From Actinomycetota bacterium (GTDB taxonomy: Bacteria; Actinomycetota; Thermoleophilia; Solirubrobacterales; 70-9): a DNA stretch of 64,000 nt. The stretch spans positions 1 through 64,000 of the forward strand of contig JAFDWO010000036.1 in assembly GCA_018268415.1 (NCBI GenBank), in the 5' to 3' direction. This document shows positions 6,618 to 16,324 of this stretch, one piece after another. The translations under genes and the position numbers were made by a program. Position 1 is the first letter of the stretch. Each line of letters opens with the position of its first letter. Below the pieces are notes generated by a model, which was not told the origin of the DNA, searched no databases, and worked only from the letters and a program-made list of their open reading frames with translations.

Positions 6618-8168
6618 ATGAGCATCCGCGTCATGGAAGTAGGCCGCCAGAAGACCTTGCTGGCGCATATCGGCGAGGCGGTGAAGCTCAGTGCCGAGGA
6701 GGTCGAGCGGATCGGCCAACTGGCGAAGCAGCTACATGACAAGGCCGTCTTGCCGGTGGTCGGAGCGGGCGCCTCCCATGACTGCGGCGTACGGCTCGCG
6801 AAGGAGATCGCTGGCGACCTGTTCGAGGCCTACAAAGAAATGCTGGCCCCAGAAACTGTCGATCCCAACATTCCTCGCGAGGACTTGGCCCGGATCGCGG
6901 ATGCGATCTACCTGAAGGATGGAACTCAGAGTCGGGTGGTGAAGGAGCTGGGGATACCCGACCCGACCGTATGGCTGCCGGCAGAGGAGATGGGTCCGCA
7001 CTTTTGCGTCTATTCCGTGCTGGCGCGGATGGTGCGGGAGAGGATCTTGGTGGATGCCTTCGGATTCAACTATGACTGTGGCGCCGAGGCTGCTCTCTGC
7101 AGCGAAGGAATCGCGACCGGTGATGTCAAGCCCGGGCAGCAGTGGATAGACCGGGCCCGGATCGTCGCCGACCCTGCAACCAACACTGATTTCGTCATGA
7201 ACAAAGGTTCGTTCACCCTCTTTAAGGCCAACGGCTGCGCCGCGAAATATCGCGAACTGGCAATTCGGGATGAGCCGAGGGCGGCCGAAACGATCGTCGT
7301 CCGAACGGAGCAGATCAACAGCTGGAAGGAATCCGGCTGGAGCCTCAATCAGTTTCGGAGTCGCGCCGAGAACCACATCCTTCTCTTGATCGGATTTGCC
7401 GCCGAGGATCCAAAATTCTCAGTCGAGTTGCGCCAGGTGCTGAAAGGCGTTTACAAAGCGGCTCCAAAGGCCGAGGGGCCTCGCGTGGTGGCGATCGACA
7501 GGGCCAAACAAGCGCTTGAAATCGACGGGCTGATCAGGGACGGGTTGAATGGCTCGCCGCCGGCTGACGGTGTCGTCACCAGGATCCGCACGGAGGGGTC
7601 GACGTCGACCGCCGCTCTGTCGCTGCTGTTGACGGAGATGCTGGCGCTCGCCTTGAGCGATCCGCTGGAGCGCGAAGGGGCGACACTGCCGAGCGAGGTC
7701 GATGCTCGCTTGGCGCTGCTCACGGTGAGCGCGCCGGCCATGCGCAGATGGTCCTACTTGGTGGATTCGGGAAGTGGGAGTCTCATCCAGCGAGCAAATC
7801 AGATCGCGCGGCGCGGCTACGTGCCGTTGACCCACGTCCCGGAGGTGAGCGCGCGCTCGATCGTCGCCCGTCGCGCGGTGCGGCAACGCCTTGGACAGCC
7901 TGAGATCGAGAGCGCCGAGGAAGCCGCGAGGGACCATGGCTTTCTCGTAGACCGACGCTACGGCGTGGCGTACATGCCTATCGGCATTGACCATGACACT
8001 CTCACTGCCACCTGTCGTCCGGGCTCTGAACTCGAAATGGTCAGGTCCACTTTGAGCGACATGTGCCCGCCAAGGCTCGGTTGCATCCTCGTCTCCGGAG
8101 ATGGAAGCGAACTGCGAGGCGTGAACCTGCAGACCGGGAAGGAGGTGAGCGATGGGCAATTTGACTGA
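6618..8168 (+). CDS. SIR2-like domain protein (putative NADase effector)
   Basis: This 516-residue protein has a SIR2-type Rossmann fold. The nucleotide motif is GAGASHDCG (49-57), the FNYD motif contains Asn151, and IGFAAEDP (about 257-264) matches the GFSxxDP signature of defence SIR2 proteins. At the place of the usual KxHG catalytic histidine the sequence is FKANGC, with Asn205. The C-terminal 220 residues are not recognised and may bind its partner. The next gene, an ABC/SMC-type ATPase, overlaps by 17 bases. SIR2 effectors paired with SMC-like ATPases occur in Lamassu-type systems, where NAD depletion kills infected cells. The start codon has no strong Shine-Dalgarno sequence, so it is uncertain by a few codons. 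Confidence 0.75.
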   Translation: MSIRVMEVGRQKTLLAHIGEAVKLSAEEVERIGQLAKQLHDKAVLPVVGAGASHDCGVRLAKEIAGDLFEAYKEMLAPETVDPNIPREDLARIADAIYLKDGTQSRVVKELGIPDPTVWLPAEEMGPHFCVYSVLARMVRERILVDAFGFNYDCGAEAALCSEGIATGDVKPGQQWIDRARIVADPATNTDFVMNKGSFTLFKANGCAAKYRELAIRDEPRAAETIVVRTEQINSWKESGWSLNQFRSRAENHILLLIGFAAEDPKFSVELRQVLKGVYKAAPKAEGPRVVAIDRAKQALEIDGLIRDGLNGSPPADGVVTRIRTEGSTSTAALSLLLTEMLALALSDPLEREGATLPSEVDARLALLTVSAPAMRRWSYLVDSGSGSLIQRANQIARRGYVPLTHVPEVSARSIVARRAVRQRLGQPEIESAEEAARDHGFLVDRRYGVAYMPIGIDHDTLTATCRPGSELEMVRSTLSDMCPPRLGCILVSGDGSELRGVNLQTGKEVSDGQFD

Positions 8169-10716
8169 GCGCGTCTTGCATCATCTGAAGAAATCTGGTT
8201 TCAGCGTGCGTGGGGGCGGTGCGAGGCCCTTCGGGGAGGAACTACCGCTGGTTACCGGAACCGCTTGGGAGAGCGGGACGGCGCAGCTCGCCCTGTTGGC
8301 GGAGGGCCGCGGTGATCTAGATCTGGCGCCGTGGCAACAGTTGCTCTTCGCTGGTTCCGGCATCCGCCACCAGCTGACGGCAGAGGATGTGTCGGCGTAC
8401 GGAACCCCGGTAATCGTTGCGATCGTCGATGAGCAGGCCGCAGGGAGACTTCGCGAGTTGGCCGAGACGCTGGCGGAGGACTACGCCGTGTTCAGCCGGG
8501 TTGACCTGACCATGGTTCTGGAGACCGACATTGGAGTTCCGGAGCGGCTCGATGACGCACTCGCTCCACTGTTGCCTCGCTGCCGGCGAATCCTCAAGAG
8601 CGGAGGCGAAATCTCCCGGAAGGAGGTCCAACGCTTCTGGGGACTGTTGGAAACCGAGGTCAAAAGAGCGGCCGACGAACTCGACCCCGCGTTCGGTGCA
8701 CACCGGGCCACGGCGGGGCGCGACGGCGCGCGCAAATTGGCCGAGGTCAGCCCAGGGGCTTCGGAGCTGCCCTCACCGACTCCGCTGCGAAACATCTCCA
8801 TCAAGCACTTCCGGTCAATCGAGTTGTTGGGAATCGATCTTGCGGACGTAAACGTCGTACACGGACCGAACGGCAGTGGCAAGACGTCATTGGTCGAGGC
8901 CATGGAATTGGCGTGGGCGGGAACCTCCGAGCGTCGCCCGCCCGACGTGGCGTTGGAGGAATATTCGGCCCACCTGCCTCGAGGGGGTAGCGGCAGCTTC
9001 TCGATCGCCGTTGACGGGAAGCAGGTGGAGGCTCCGGTGGACGACCCCCGCGCCGCGCTAAGCCGATGCGTATTGACGCACGAGGCCATGTCGAGCCTTG
9101 CGAGCGAGTCTCCAAAAGATCGCTTCGGTGCTCTGCTTGAGATCACCGGATTGGAGATCCCGGACGTCAAAGCGCGCACGGAATCGCTAATCCGTGAAAG
9201 CAAGCGGAACGCTGATGAGATGCTTTCGAGAGCAGGGTTCGCCAATTTGCGGGCGACCAACGCCGTTGCCCTTAAACACCTCCGAGATGAACTGCGGTCC
9301 GACTTCGCGGAGCGGATGACAGCACTGCCGGACGTAGCGGCCATCGAAGAGGCGCTCGGATCGATTTCCCGAGGGGCCTTCCAAATCAGGAAGTGGAAGG
9401 CCGAACCTCGAGCGTTCAAAGCATTGATAGCTGCAGACGAGGTCGTTTCGCGAACCGCGGATCTTCGCGCGGGAACCTCAGAAATCGCGCCCGTCTTCGA
9501 CGACGCCATCAGTGCAGTGGATGAGTTGTTGGCCGAACGCGAGGCTGCGGCCGCAGCCTCGCGGGCGTTGTTGGAGCAACTCCGAGAGCAATTTCAGGCC
9601 CAGCGCGAGGCGAGCGACCCTGAGGCCGACGTCGCGGGATCCGAGATCGACGCCCGCAAGGCACCGATCGGGGTCGAGGTAGCGGCTCGCTGGTTGGGTC
9701 ATTCCGAATCACTGACTAACGCTGCTAAACAGTTCCGGGCGGACGCAGCAGGCGTCCAGGACGAAAAATGGGCCGAGCTCCTGCGTTCCTACGCGGCCGC
9801 GATCGAGCACGCCGCTCAGCTGGCCCCGGTCGACGGTCTACGTGAGTTAAGCCGACCCGCCCCACCTCAGATCCCGCTGAAGCGGGTGACGGTCGATCCT
9901 GGAGTCCAAGGAGCCGCAGGCTTCAGCACCGATCCGATCGAGGCAGCAACGGTAGGCCCGGTATTGCGCGAGCTGGCGGACGCATTGGACACCCACCTTA
10001 TGGAGCTACGGAGCATCACTCAGCGGCTCGAGCGTCATCCTGCTCGGGAGTTCAGCCAACACGCGGATGCGTTGATGCAGGTGCTGTGTCAATTCGAACT
10101 GGCGCGCACCATCCGGCGTGAGGGACCGATTCTTCAGGCCAGTGAAACCCTGGTCAGCGAACTATTGGACGAGCGCCTGGCGCCCGTGGTCCGGGAGCTT
10201 GTCGCCGCCATCGTTCGCTTCGATTGGTACTTCCAGCCACTGAAGATGTCGAGCGGATCGCGCAAAATCGTGCTCGGGGGTCTGGCGACGGATCGAGAGG
10301 ATCTCGACGCTCGGTTGCTGCTCAATTCGGCCGAGCGGACTGTGTTGGGCTTGTCCTGGTTTTTGGCGCTCCATATGCTTCAGCCGAGTGAGGAGCGTCA
10401 GGTCCTCGTCCTCGACGATCCGACTGCCGTTTTCGACACCAGCAATACGGCCGGATTTGCCAGCACGCTGAGGGCTTTCACCCGGCTGCTGAAACCGAAA
10501 CAGGTCGTGATCGCCACTCACGACGATCAGGTCGCGGCCATGCTGGCCGAGGAACTTGCAGACGTCGACGGCTGGCCGCAATCCGTGGCTCGCATCCGGT
10601 TTCGCCGAAACGCACAAGATTGCAGCGAGGCAATCAAGGAGTGGACGGCCAGCAGCGATCGACGAGTCGACCGGGAGTCGGAGCAGCTCGGGCTTGTGGG
10701 CGAGATCGCAGGCTAG
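8152..10716 (+). CDS. ABC/SMC-like AAA ATPase (RecF/SbcC type), Lamassu LmuB-like partner of SIR2
   Basis: The protein is 854 residues. Residues 1-210 form an unrecognised N-terminal domain. From about 215 (ISIKHFRSIELLGIDL) an SMC/RecF head begins, with Walker A GPNGSGKTS at 238-246. The centre (about 320-640) is helical and probably coiled coil. The C-terminal head has Walker B VLVLDDP (about 751-757) and the switch VVIATHDD (about 785-792). No zinc hook is seen. It is expressed with the SIR2 gene (17-base overlap). In Lamassu/ABC-3C systems such ATPases sense unusual DNA ends and release the effector. The extra N-terminal domain might be a fused middle component; that is speculation. Confidence 0.78.
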   Translation: MGNLTERVLHHLKKSGFSVRGGGARPFGEELPLVTGTAWESGTAQLALLAEGRGDLDLAPWQQLLFAGSGIRHQLTAEDVSAYGTPVIVAIVDEQAAGRLRELAETLAEDYAVFSRVDLTMVLETDIGVPERLDDALAPLLPRCRRILKSGGEISRKEVQRFWGLLETEVKRAADELDPAFGAHRATAGRDGARKLAEVSPGASELPSPTPLRNISIKHFRSIELLGIDLADVNVVHGPNGSGKTSLVEAMELAWAGTSERRPPDVALEEYSAHLPRGGSGSFSIAVDGKQVEAPVDDPRAALSRCVLTHEAMSSLASESPKDRFGALLEITGLEIPDVKARTESLIRESKRNADEMLSRAGFANLRATNAVALKHLRDELRSDFAERMTALPDVAAIEEALGSISRGAFQIRKWKAEPRAFKALIAADEVVSRTADLRAGTSEIAPVFDDAISAVDELLAEREAAAAASRALLEQLREQFQAQREASDPEADVAGSEIDARKAPIGVEVAARWLGHSESLTNAAKQFRADAAGVQDEKWAELLRSYAAAIEHAAQLAPVDGLRELSRPAPPQIPLKRVTVDPGVQGAAGFSTDPIEAATVGPVLRELADALDTHLMELRSITQRLERHPAREFSQHADALMQVLCQFELARTIRREGPILQASETLVSELLDERLAPVVRELVAAIVRFDWYFQPLKMSSGSRKIVLGGLATDREDLDARLLLNSAERTVLGLSWFLALHMLQPSEERQVLVLDDPTAVFDTSNTAGFASTLRAFTRLLKPKQVVIATHDDQVAAMLAEELADVDGWPQSVARIRFRRNAQDCSEAIKEWTASSDRRVDRESEQLGLVGEIAG

Positions 10717-10895
10717 ACGGGCGGCCATCAAGTTCGACCGATCTCCTTACTCCGGAGACTGGCCCATCCGCGAAACGGCAGCGCTCCGTCCGCCGGTCCA
10801 GCCGCCGATCCACACGCTTGGTCGCCGATGAAGCCAGAAGCCATCGCGCAGGACGCCTCCGCAAAGGGAAATTCAGACATGGCGTGTAGGCCTCT

Positions 10896-10919
10896 CCTGA
10901 CGATTACTGTTCGGTCAGG
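10896..10919. promoter_or_regulatory. Inverted repeat upstream of the helicase operon
   Basis: The 223-bp gap 10717-10939 separates the SIR2/ATPase pair from the helicase operon. It contains the inverted repeat CCTGAC (10896-10901) and GTCAGG (10914-10919) with a 12-nt spacer, about 20 bases before the likely start. It could be an operator or a short hairpin. I see no clear -35/-10 pair and nothing else recognisable in the gap. Confidence 0.3.
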
Positions 10920-10939
10920 CACATTCAAATGCCAGATAC

Positions 10940-13900
10940 TTGCCGATCGAAATGTCCTCGTCCTCAGTCCGAGACAAATCCCTTCAGCTCGCTGAATCCG
11001 TAGCCAGGTACCACGCGGGCTGCCTGCGGGTGATCGGAGCCCAGAACGTGGCCCTCCGTGATGTCAGGACGACCAAAAAAGCGGCGCTCTGCGTCGACGT
11101 CGGCCAACTCGCCGAAATAGAGAGCGTCCTTTCGAACGGACAGCAGGTCATCGTTGCCCCCGAGGTCCCCGCGAAGGACGCCAGCGAGGAGGAGATCGCT
11201 GAATACCAGAGCTGCCAGCTCGCATGGGAGCGCCTGCGCGAACTCAGCGCCAAGGCGGCGGTCGAGAGGCACGCGAAAGAGGTCGTCTACGGCGGCCCGC
11301 TGTTGATCGGCTACCTGAACAAAGCGCGGGGCCGCTCGATGGATCCCGTCCTGGCTCCCCTCTTCATGCAGGCCGTCTCCCTGCGGACCGACTCTGACGG
11401 CTCGGTGGTCGTCACCTCGAGCGACGAGCCGCCTCGATTCAACACCGTCCTCTGGAAAGACGGAATAGGAGCGGAAGACGTCACCCAGATCGTCAATCTC
11501 GGGATCGAGGCCCAGGCCGATCTGGCACCGGGCTGGGACCCGGCCCGAGCAGCCGAACTCCTGAAGGCCGTCGCCAGTATCTGGCCGAGCCTGGAAATCG
11601 GGGAACCCGACCAGTCCCTGCACCCGTGGCCCCAGATGGTGCCCGCGGGCGAACGTCCTGATCGTCCCAGCCTCGCTCTCCACGACGGCGGCGTCCTCTT
11701 CCTGGCGAACCGCTCCTCGCCCTATCTGCTCGCCGACCTGGAGTCGATCGCAGCCGATCCCGGGAGTGTTGTCGTCCCGGACAGCCCGCTCTCGGTCCTC
11801 CTCGAGCCTCCGTCGACGGAGGACCGGCCCGAAGCCAGGGCACCTCACGTCGAGGAGGTCGTCTATCCGTTCCCGTCGAACGGCGCACAGCGGCAGGTCG
11901 CTGACGCCCTCGAGAAGAACGACCTCGTCGTCGTGCAAGGCCCCCCGGGCAACGGCAAGAGCCTGACGATCGCCAATCTTGCCTCGCATCTGGTCGCCCA
12001 GGGCAAGAGCGTCCTCGTCTCGAGCCACAAGCCGCAGGCTTTGACTGTCGTACGTGACAAGCTCGACGAAAGCGGCCAGCGGTTCCTCTTCGCCTCGCTG
12101 ATCGGCGATGGTGCTGCGGCAAAGCGGGTCTTGCAGGGGCAGATTGCCGACGTCAAAGCCTTCGCCGCCCAGGCCGATCGTTCATCCCTTTCCCGCCAGC
12201 TCTGGGAGATCGAGGAACGCCGCGCGGCCAAAGGCGACCGCTACCGGGAGCTTCGGGAGCAGTTCATCGGAGCCGCCGAGCCAGACCAGGAGGACGCCGC
12301 GCTCAAATGGGAGGACTTCGGCGGGCTGCCGACGCTGCCCGTCACCGACAAGCCGGTCGACACCGCCAAGCAGCCAGTCGCGGCGGCGGCGCTTCGACGT
12401 CTCGACGAGATCGTCCGCGAACACACGGCGGTCTGGGCTCGACTTCGCGGCTCCGCGGTCGCGGATCTCAAATCCATCGAGGAGCAACGCCAGACCCTCG
12501 GCCAGTTCGTCGACCAGCAGACGGCGCGTGTGGTCGCGGGTACCGATCCGGCGGTGGGAGCCTTGGTGGCCGCCTTCCACCCGGTCGTCGATGCCCAGCC
12601 TTCCGAGTTGGCGGAGGCCCGCAGGGCGTCTGGAGAGATCCGGTCGAGCCTCGTTGTCGTCCTCGGGGCCTCCGAACAGCGAGAGGCGGCAGACAGGCTC
12701 GCGGAGTCTCCGGACCTGCTGAGTGATGTCGAAGGCGGCGCCGACTCGCTCGAGGCCGCTTTCGCCGATGCGAGGGACCTGGCCCCATATCGCGATGACG
12801 TGAGTGCCGAGCCTGTAAGGCGCGGTCAGGTCGTCGCCCAGCATGCCCAGTTGGGTTCGATGCTGAAGCGGCGGGCGGCCCGTCGATGGCTGGACGAGTA
12901 CGCGCCCGGGGCCGCCGGTGTCTCGGAGGAGCAGGTCGGGAAATGGGCGGCGTTCTGGGACTCATGGAGCCGCGTGCGGACGATCACCGACGGTCTCGCC
13001 GGCGGCCTCCGTGCCGAGATTCCCGAGCGGTTCGACCCGGATGCGGTGCAAAGCGTCCTCAGCGCGAGTCGCCGCGCAATTGACCGGGCTAAGGCGATCC
13101 GTGAGGTCCGGGAGGCTGCGCGGACGACGAGGGTTCCGCTCCCGATCGAGGATGCTCTCGAGGCCACGGCGCAAGGAGATCTCGACGATGTCGTCCTCCG
13201 TTGGGAGAGGGCTCTCTCGGCATGCGAGGCCGACCAAGCCGGGAACGCGCTGAAGGAACTCGACTCTCTCTCGTTCCTCGGAGGCGACGCCGTGAAGGTC
13301 GATAATCTGCTGGACCAGGCTGCCTACGCCGAGGCCGACGAGATCCTGGACCGGTTACGGGAAATCCGCTCGGCGCTCCCAGGGTTCCAGGAGCGGCGAA
13401 GCCTCCTTGATGGCGCTCTCGAGAACGTGCCTGGCGCCGCCGACGAAGTCGAGTCATGCGGAGAGGAGTCGGACGCCCCGCCATCCTGGTTCGGCGACAT
13501 CGAGCTCTCGCTCGCTGTGCATCCGTCCGTGGTCAGGTTCGCCGAGGTCTCGGACCAGCCCAGCACCGGTGATCTGGCGTCCGAGCTCTCTGCGTTGGTC
13601 GACGACATCGTCGACGACGCGGGTAGGTATCTCGGGCTGCGCATCCAGGAGCGGATCCTTGACGGCTTCCGAAAGCCCTCGTTCCTGTCCAGCCTCGAAG
13701 GCTTCCGCAAGGCGATCGGGGCCTCGGCCAAGCGCTTCGAGCGCTTCGAGGAGCTCAAAAACTCACCCGACTTCGACATCGACGTCCTCACCGACGTCTT
13801 CCCCTGCTGGATCATGCGCCCGGAGGACGCCTGCCGGGTCTTCCCGTTGAGACCAGACGTCTTCGACGTGTTGATTGTCGATGAGGCCTCGCAGTGCAAC

Positions 13901-16309
13901 CCGGACCAGGCCCTTCCTCTGTTTGCCCGGGCCTCAAGGGTCGTCATCGTCGGCGACGACAAGCAGCTCTCGAACGAGGACCTCCGCCGGACCCTCTCCG
14001 CCACGGCGAATCAGACGCTTCTCCAGCAGGCCAAATTGGACACTCGTGATCCGGCCGGCTATTTCGATCAGACCCGCAACAGTCTGCTCGAGCTTGCGTC
14101 CAGACGCCAGCAGGCATCGGTCCTGCTGAACGAGCATTTCCGCTGCCGGCCGGAGCTGATCGCGTTCTCGAACGCCCGCTTCTACGGGAACAACCTGACT
14201 GTCATGCGCGACCGCATGGACGACCGGGGCCTGGGCTCGCCGCTACTGGTGAGGCAGGTGAGCATCGACGAACCGACTCCTACCGGCCGAGGGGTGAAAG
14301 TGAACTACTCCGAGGCGGAGGCGCTGGTCGAGGATCTACAGCGACGCCTCGACGATCCGCGCTACGATGGGATGACCTTCGGGGTGTTGTCGCTCTTCCG
14401 CGAGCAGGTGGAGTACATCGAGACGCTGATCGAGCGGCGGATAGGGGGAGGCGAGCGCGAGGAAAGAAGGCTGATCTGCTCGACCGTTGACGGCTTTCAG
14501 GGCGACGAGCGGGACGTGATCCTCTACTCATGGCGCTATACGGCGGCTGACCACCCGGCGGTCTTCGCGTTCACGAACGGCGGCGGCGGCGAACAACGGA
14601 TCAATGTTGCCCTCACCCGTGCCCGCCATCAGGCCGTCCATTTCGTGAGCGTGCCGATCGAGGAGTTTCCGATGAGCGCGGCCAACATCACCGGCTACCT
14701 CAGGCACGCGGTCGACCCTGAGGTCCTGCTCGAGCAGGCCGAAGCCCGGGTGCATCGGGAACCGGAGGGTCGAGCCCGTAGGAACTTGGCCGAGGCGCTG
14801 GCCGATGCCGGTCTTAAGAACGCGGAGAACTACGTTGCCTGCGGCGTTAACGCAGACCTTGTCGCAAGCGATGTCTCCTCGTCGAAGAGGGCCGCGGTTC
14901 TCGTCGACGCCGAGCGCGATCCGCACCGCCCGCCGGACACGCCGGAGAGGATCGACCAGCAGGCATTGCTCGAACGCGCTGGCTGGGCCGTGGTCCGGAT
15001 CCCGGCCACCGAGGTGCTCTCGAGCCCGGAAGTCTCAGTGAGGAGGGTGCAGGAGGCCGTGGCCCGGGGGCAGGTGGTCCCCTCGGCGGATTTGACCGAG
15101 GAGAGCAGGACGCTCGTAACCGTCGACGCTGCAGGTCTACCCGTGCCCGAGGACCTGCTCGATCTCGACGTTGAGATTACGCCGGAGGACCGGGCGGATT
15201 ACAACTGGGAGGTTCCGCCGGTCGAGACGCGATTGGCATCGGGGGAGCCGGTATTCATGTCCGACTTTGAGAAGGACCTCTTCTCCGAACTAACCCAGGC
15301 GGGAGGCGCTGACCTGAAGGTCGTCCCGCAGTGGCCGACCCGCAACAAACAGATCGACCTCGTCCTGACCGACAGGCGAGGAGGGAGACTCGCCGTCGAA
15401 GCGGACGGCGCGCAGCATCACAAGACGCCGACCGGCACCTTCATCCCCGAGGACGTCGAGCGCCAGGCCCTACTGGAGGAAGCCGGTTGGGTCTTCTGCC
15501 GGGTTGACCACTCGTCCTTCGCCAAGGATCCGGACTCCGAGGTCCGCAGGATTCTGGAAGCGCTGGCGACGCAGCCAGAGAACGCAGGCCTCGCGGAGTT
15601 GGTCTGGGGAGATGGAGGAGTGGCGGACGCGATGGCTGTCCCGGCGGACGTTGCTCCGGCCGACCTTCCTGATGCGACGCCGCCATCGGTTCCACCGGAC
15701 CCCGTCGAGGCCAGCAGCTCAACGGAATCAGCCGATGGGGAGCCTGGGACGAAACGTTCCGTGGAGCCGACTCGGAAACCTGCAGACCAGGCCCCGAGCC
15801 CATCTGGTGTCGATGCGGAGGAGGAGAACGGTCCCGCGGATCCGGCCTCAGTCACATCGCAGGCGAATGGCGACCGTGGAGAGGCAAGCCTCAGCTTCGA
15901 TGACCTGCCACTGGGTCAGGTCGCACAGCTCGTGACCGGCGTGGTCGAAGCTCTCGGGGAGGTCCCTGACCATCGGCTGCCAGACGCGTTCAGCGAGCAC
16001 GTTGGGGTGCCGCTGAAATTGGGTGAGCGAAGGACGGTCGTCCGGTTCGCCTGGACCGCTAAGGGCAAGAAGTGGCTCCAGCTTGAGGATGAAGTGTGGC
16101 GGCCGGGAGTCGGCCCCGGTGAAGCCGATGAGGCCTGGGGGATCTGGACGATGAGCGCGATCGTCGATCGGGCCCGCCAGCTTGCTTCCCAGGATGCGGA
16201 CCCGTTCGGGCCTCTGCTGGCAGAGGTGTATACGGGCCACCGCACCCCAAAGCTGGCGTTGAGCCTTGTCGGGACTGCTGTCAACAGGGCGAAGAAGGAA
16301 CGCGAGTAG
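10940..16309 (+). CDS. Giant SF1 helicase (UPF1/DNA2-like) with two C-terminal Vsr/DUF559-like nuclease domains
   Basis: The protein is 1789 residues from TTG 10940; ATG 10952 gives an almost identical product. Residues 1-310 are an unknown N-terminal region. Walker A QGPPGNGKS is near 333-341. A helical insertion of about 600 residues follows, then motif II DEASQCNPDQ (near 978), motif III GDDKQLS (near 1006), NEHFRCRPEL, VDGFQGDERD (near 1183) and motif VI NVALTRAR (near 1221). Two repeats of a restriction-endonuclease fold follow. The first (about 1268-1370) is degenerate. The second (about 1438-1545) has IDLVLTD and VEADGAQHH. An acidic Pro/Ser linker leads to a C-terminal domain (about 1650-1780). 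It is the first gene of a four-gene operon. COG1112 helicases with nuclease domains are typical of phage defence. Confidence 0.83.
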   Translation: MPIEMSSSSVRDKSLQLAESVARYHAGCLRVIGAQNVALRDVRTTKKAALCVDVGQLAEIESVLSNGQQVIVAPEVPAKDASEEEIAEYQSCQLAWERLRELSAKAAVERHAKEVVYGGPLLIGYLNKARGRSMDPVLAPLFMQAVSLRTDSDGSVVVTSSDEPPRFNTVLWKDGIGAEDVTQIVNLGIEAQADLAPGWDPARAAELLKAVASIWPSLEIGEPDQSLHPWPQMVPAGERPDRPSLALHDGGVLFLANRSSPYLLADLESIAADPGSVVVPDSPLSVLLEPPSTEDRPEARAPHVEEVVYPFPSNGAQRQVADALEKNDLVVVQGPPGNGKSLTIANLASHLVAQGKSVLVSSHKPQALTVVRDKLDESGQRFLFASLIGDGAAAKRVLQGQIADVKAFAAQADRSSLSRQLWEIEERRAAKGDRYRELREQFIGAAEPDQEDAALKWEDFGGLPTLPVTDKPVDTAKQPVAAAALRRLDEIVREHTAVWARLRGSAVADLKSIEEQRQTLGQFVDQQTARVVAGTDPAVGALVAAFHPVVDAQPSELAEARRASGEIRSSLVVVLGASEQREAADRLAESPDLLSDVEGGADSLEAAFADARDLAPYRDDVSAEPVRRGQVVAQHAQLGSMLKRRAARRWLDEYAPGAAGVSEEQVGKWAAFWDSWSRVRTITDGLAGGLRAEIPERFDPDAVQSVLSASRRAIDRAKAIREVREAARTTRVPLPIEDALEATAQGDLDDVVLRWERALSACEADQAGNALKELDSLSFLGGDAVKVDNLLDQAAYAEADEILDRLREIRSALPGFQERRSLLDGALENVPGAADEVESCGEESDAPPSWFGDIELSLAVHPSVVRFAEVSDQPSTGDLASELSALVDDIVDDAGRYLGLRIQERILDGFRKPSFLSSLEGFRKAIGASAKRFERFEELKNSPDFDIDVLTDVFPCWIMRPEDACRVFPLRPDVFDVLIVDEASQCNPDQALPLFARASRVVIVGDDKQLSNEDLRRTLSATANQTLLQQAKLDTRDPAGYFDQTRNSLLELASRRQQASVLLNEHFRCRPELIAFSNARFYGNNLTVMRDRMDDRGLGSPLLVRQVSIDEPTPTGRGVKVNYSEAEALVEDLQRRLDDPRYDGMTFGVLSLFREQVEYIETLIERRIGGGEREERRLICSTVDGFQGDERDVILYSWRYTAADHPAVFAFTNGGGGEQRINVALTRARHQAVHFVSVPIEEFPMSAANITGYLRHAVDPEVLLEQAEARVHREPEGRARRNLAEALADAGLKNAENYVACGVNADLVASDVSSSKRAAVLVDAERDPHRPPDTPERIDQQALLERAGWAVVRIPATEVLSSPEVSVRRVQEAVARGQVVPSADLTEESRTLVTVDAAGLPVPEDLLDLDVEITPEDRADYNWEVPPVETRLASGEPVFMSDFEKDLFSELTQAGGADLKVVPQWPTRNKQIDLVLTDRRGGRLAVEADGAQHHKTPTGTFIPEDVERQALLEEAGWVFCRVDHSSFAKDPDSEVRRILEALATQPENAGLAELVWGDGGVADAMAVPADVAPADLPDATPPSVPPDPVEASSSTESADGEPGTKRSVEPTRKPADQAPSPSGVDAEEENGPADPASVTSQANGDRGEASLSFDDLPLGQVAQLVTGVVEALGEVPDHRLPDAFSEHVGVPLKLGERRTVVRFAWTAKGKKWLQLEDEVWRPGVGPGEADEAWGIWTMSAIVDRARQLASQDADPFGPLLAEVYTGHRTPKLALSLVGTAVNRAKKERE

Positions 16310-16324
16310 GCGCCGCATATCCCC

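Noticed and set aside
10940-16309. Reading the giant helicase as a Mokosh system
   Set aside because: Mokosh combines a COG1112-type helicase with a PLD domain or a separate membrane subunit; here the nuclease domains are Vsr/DUF559-like and the partners differ.
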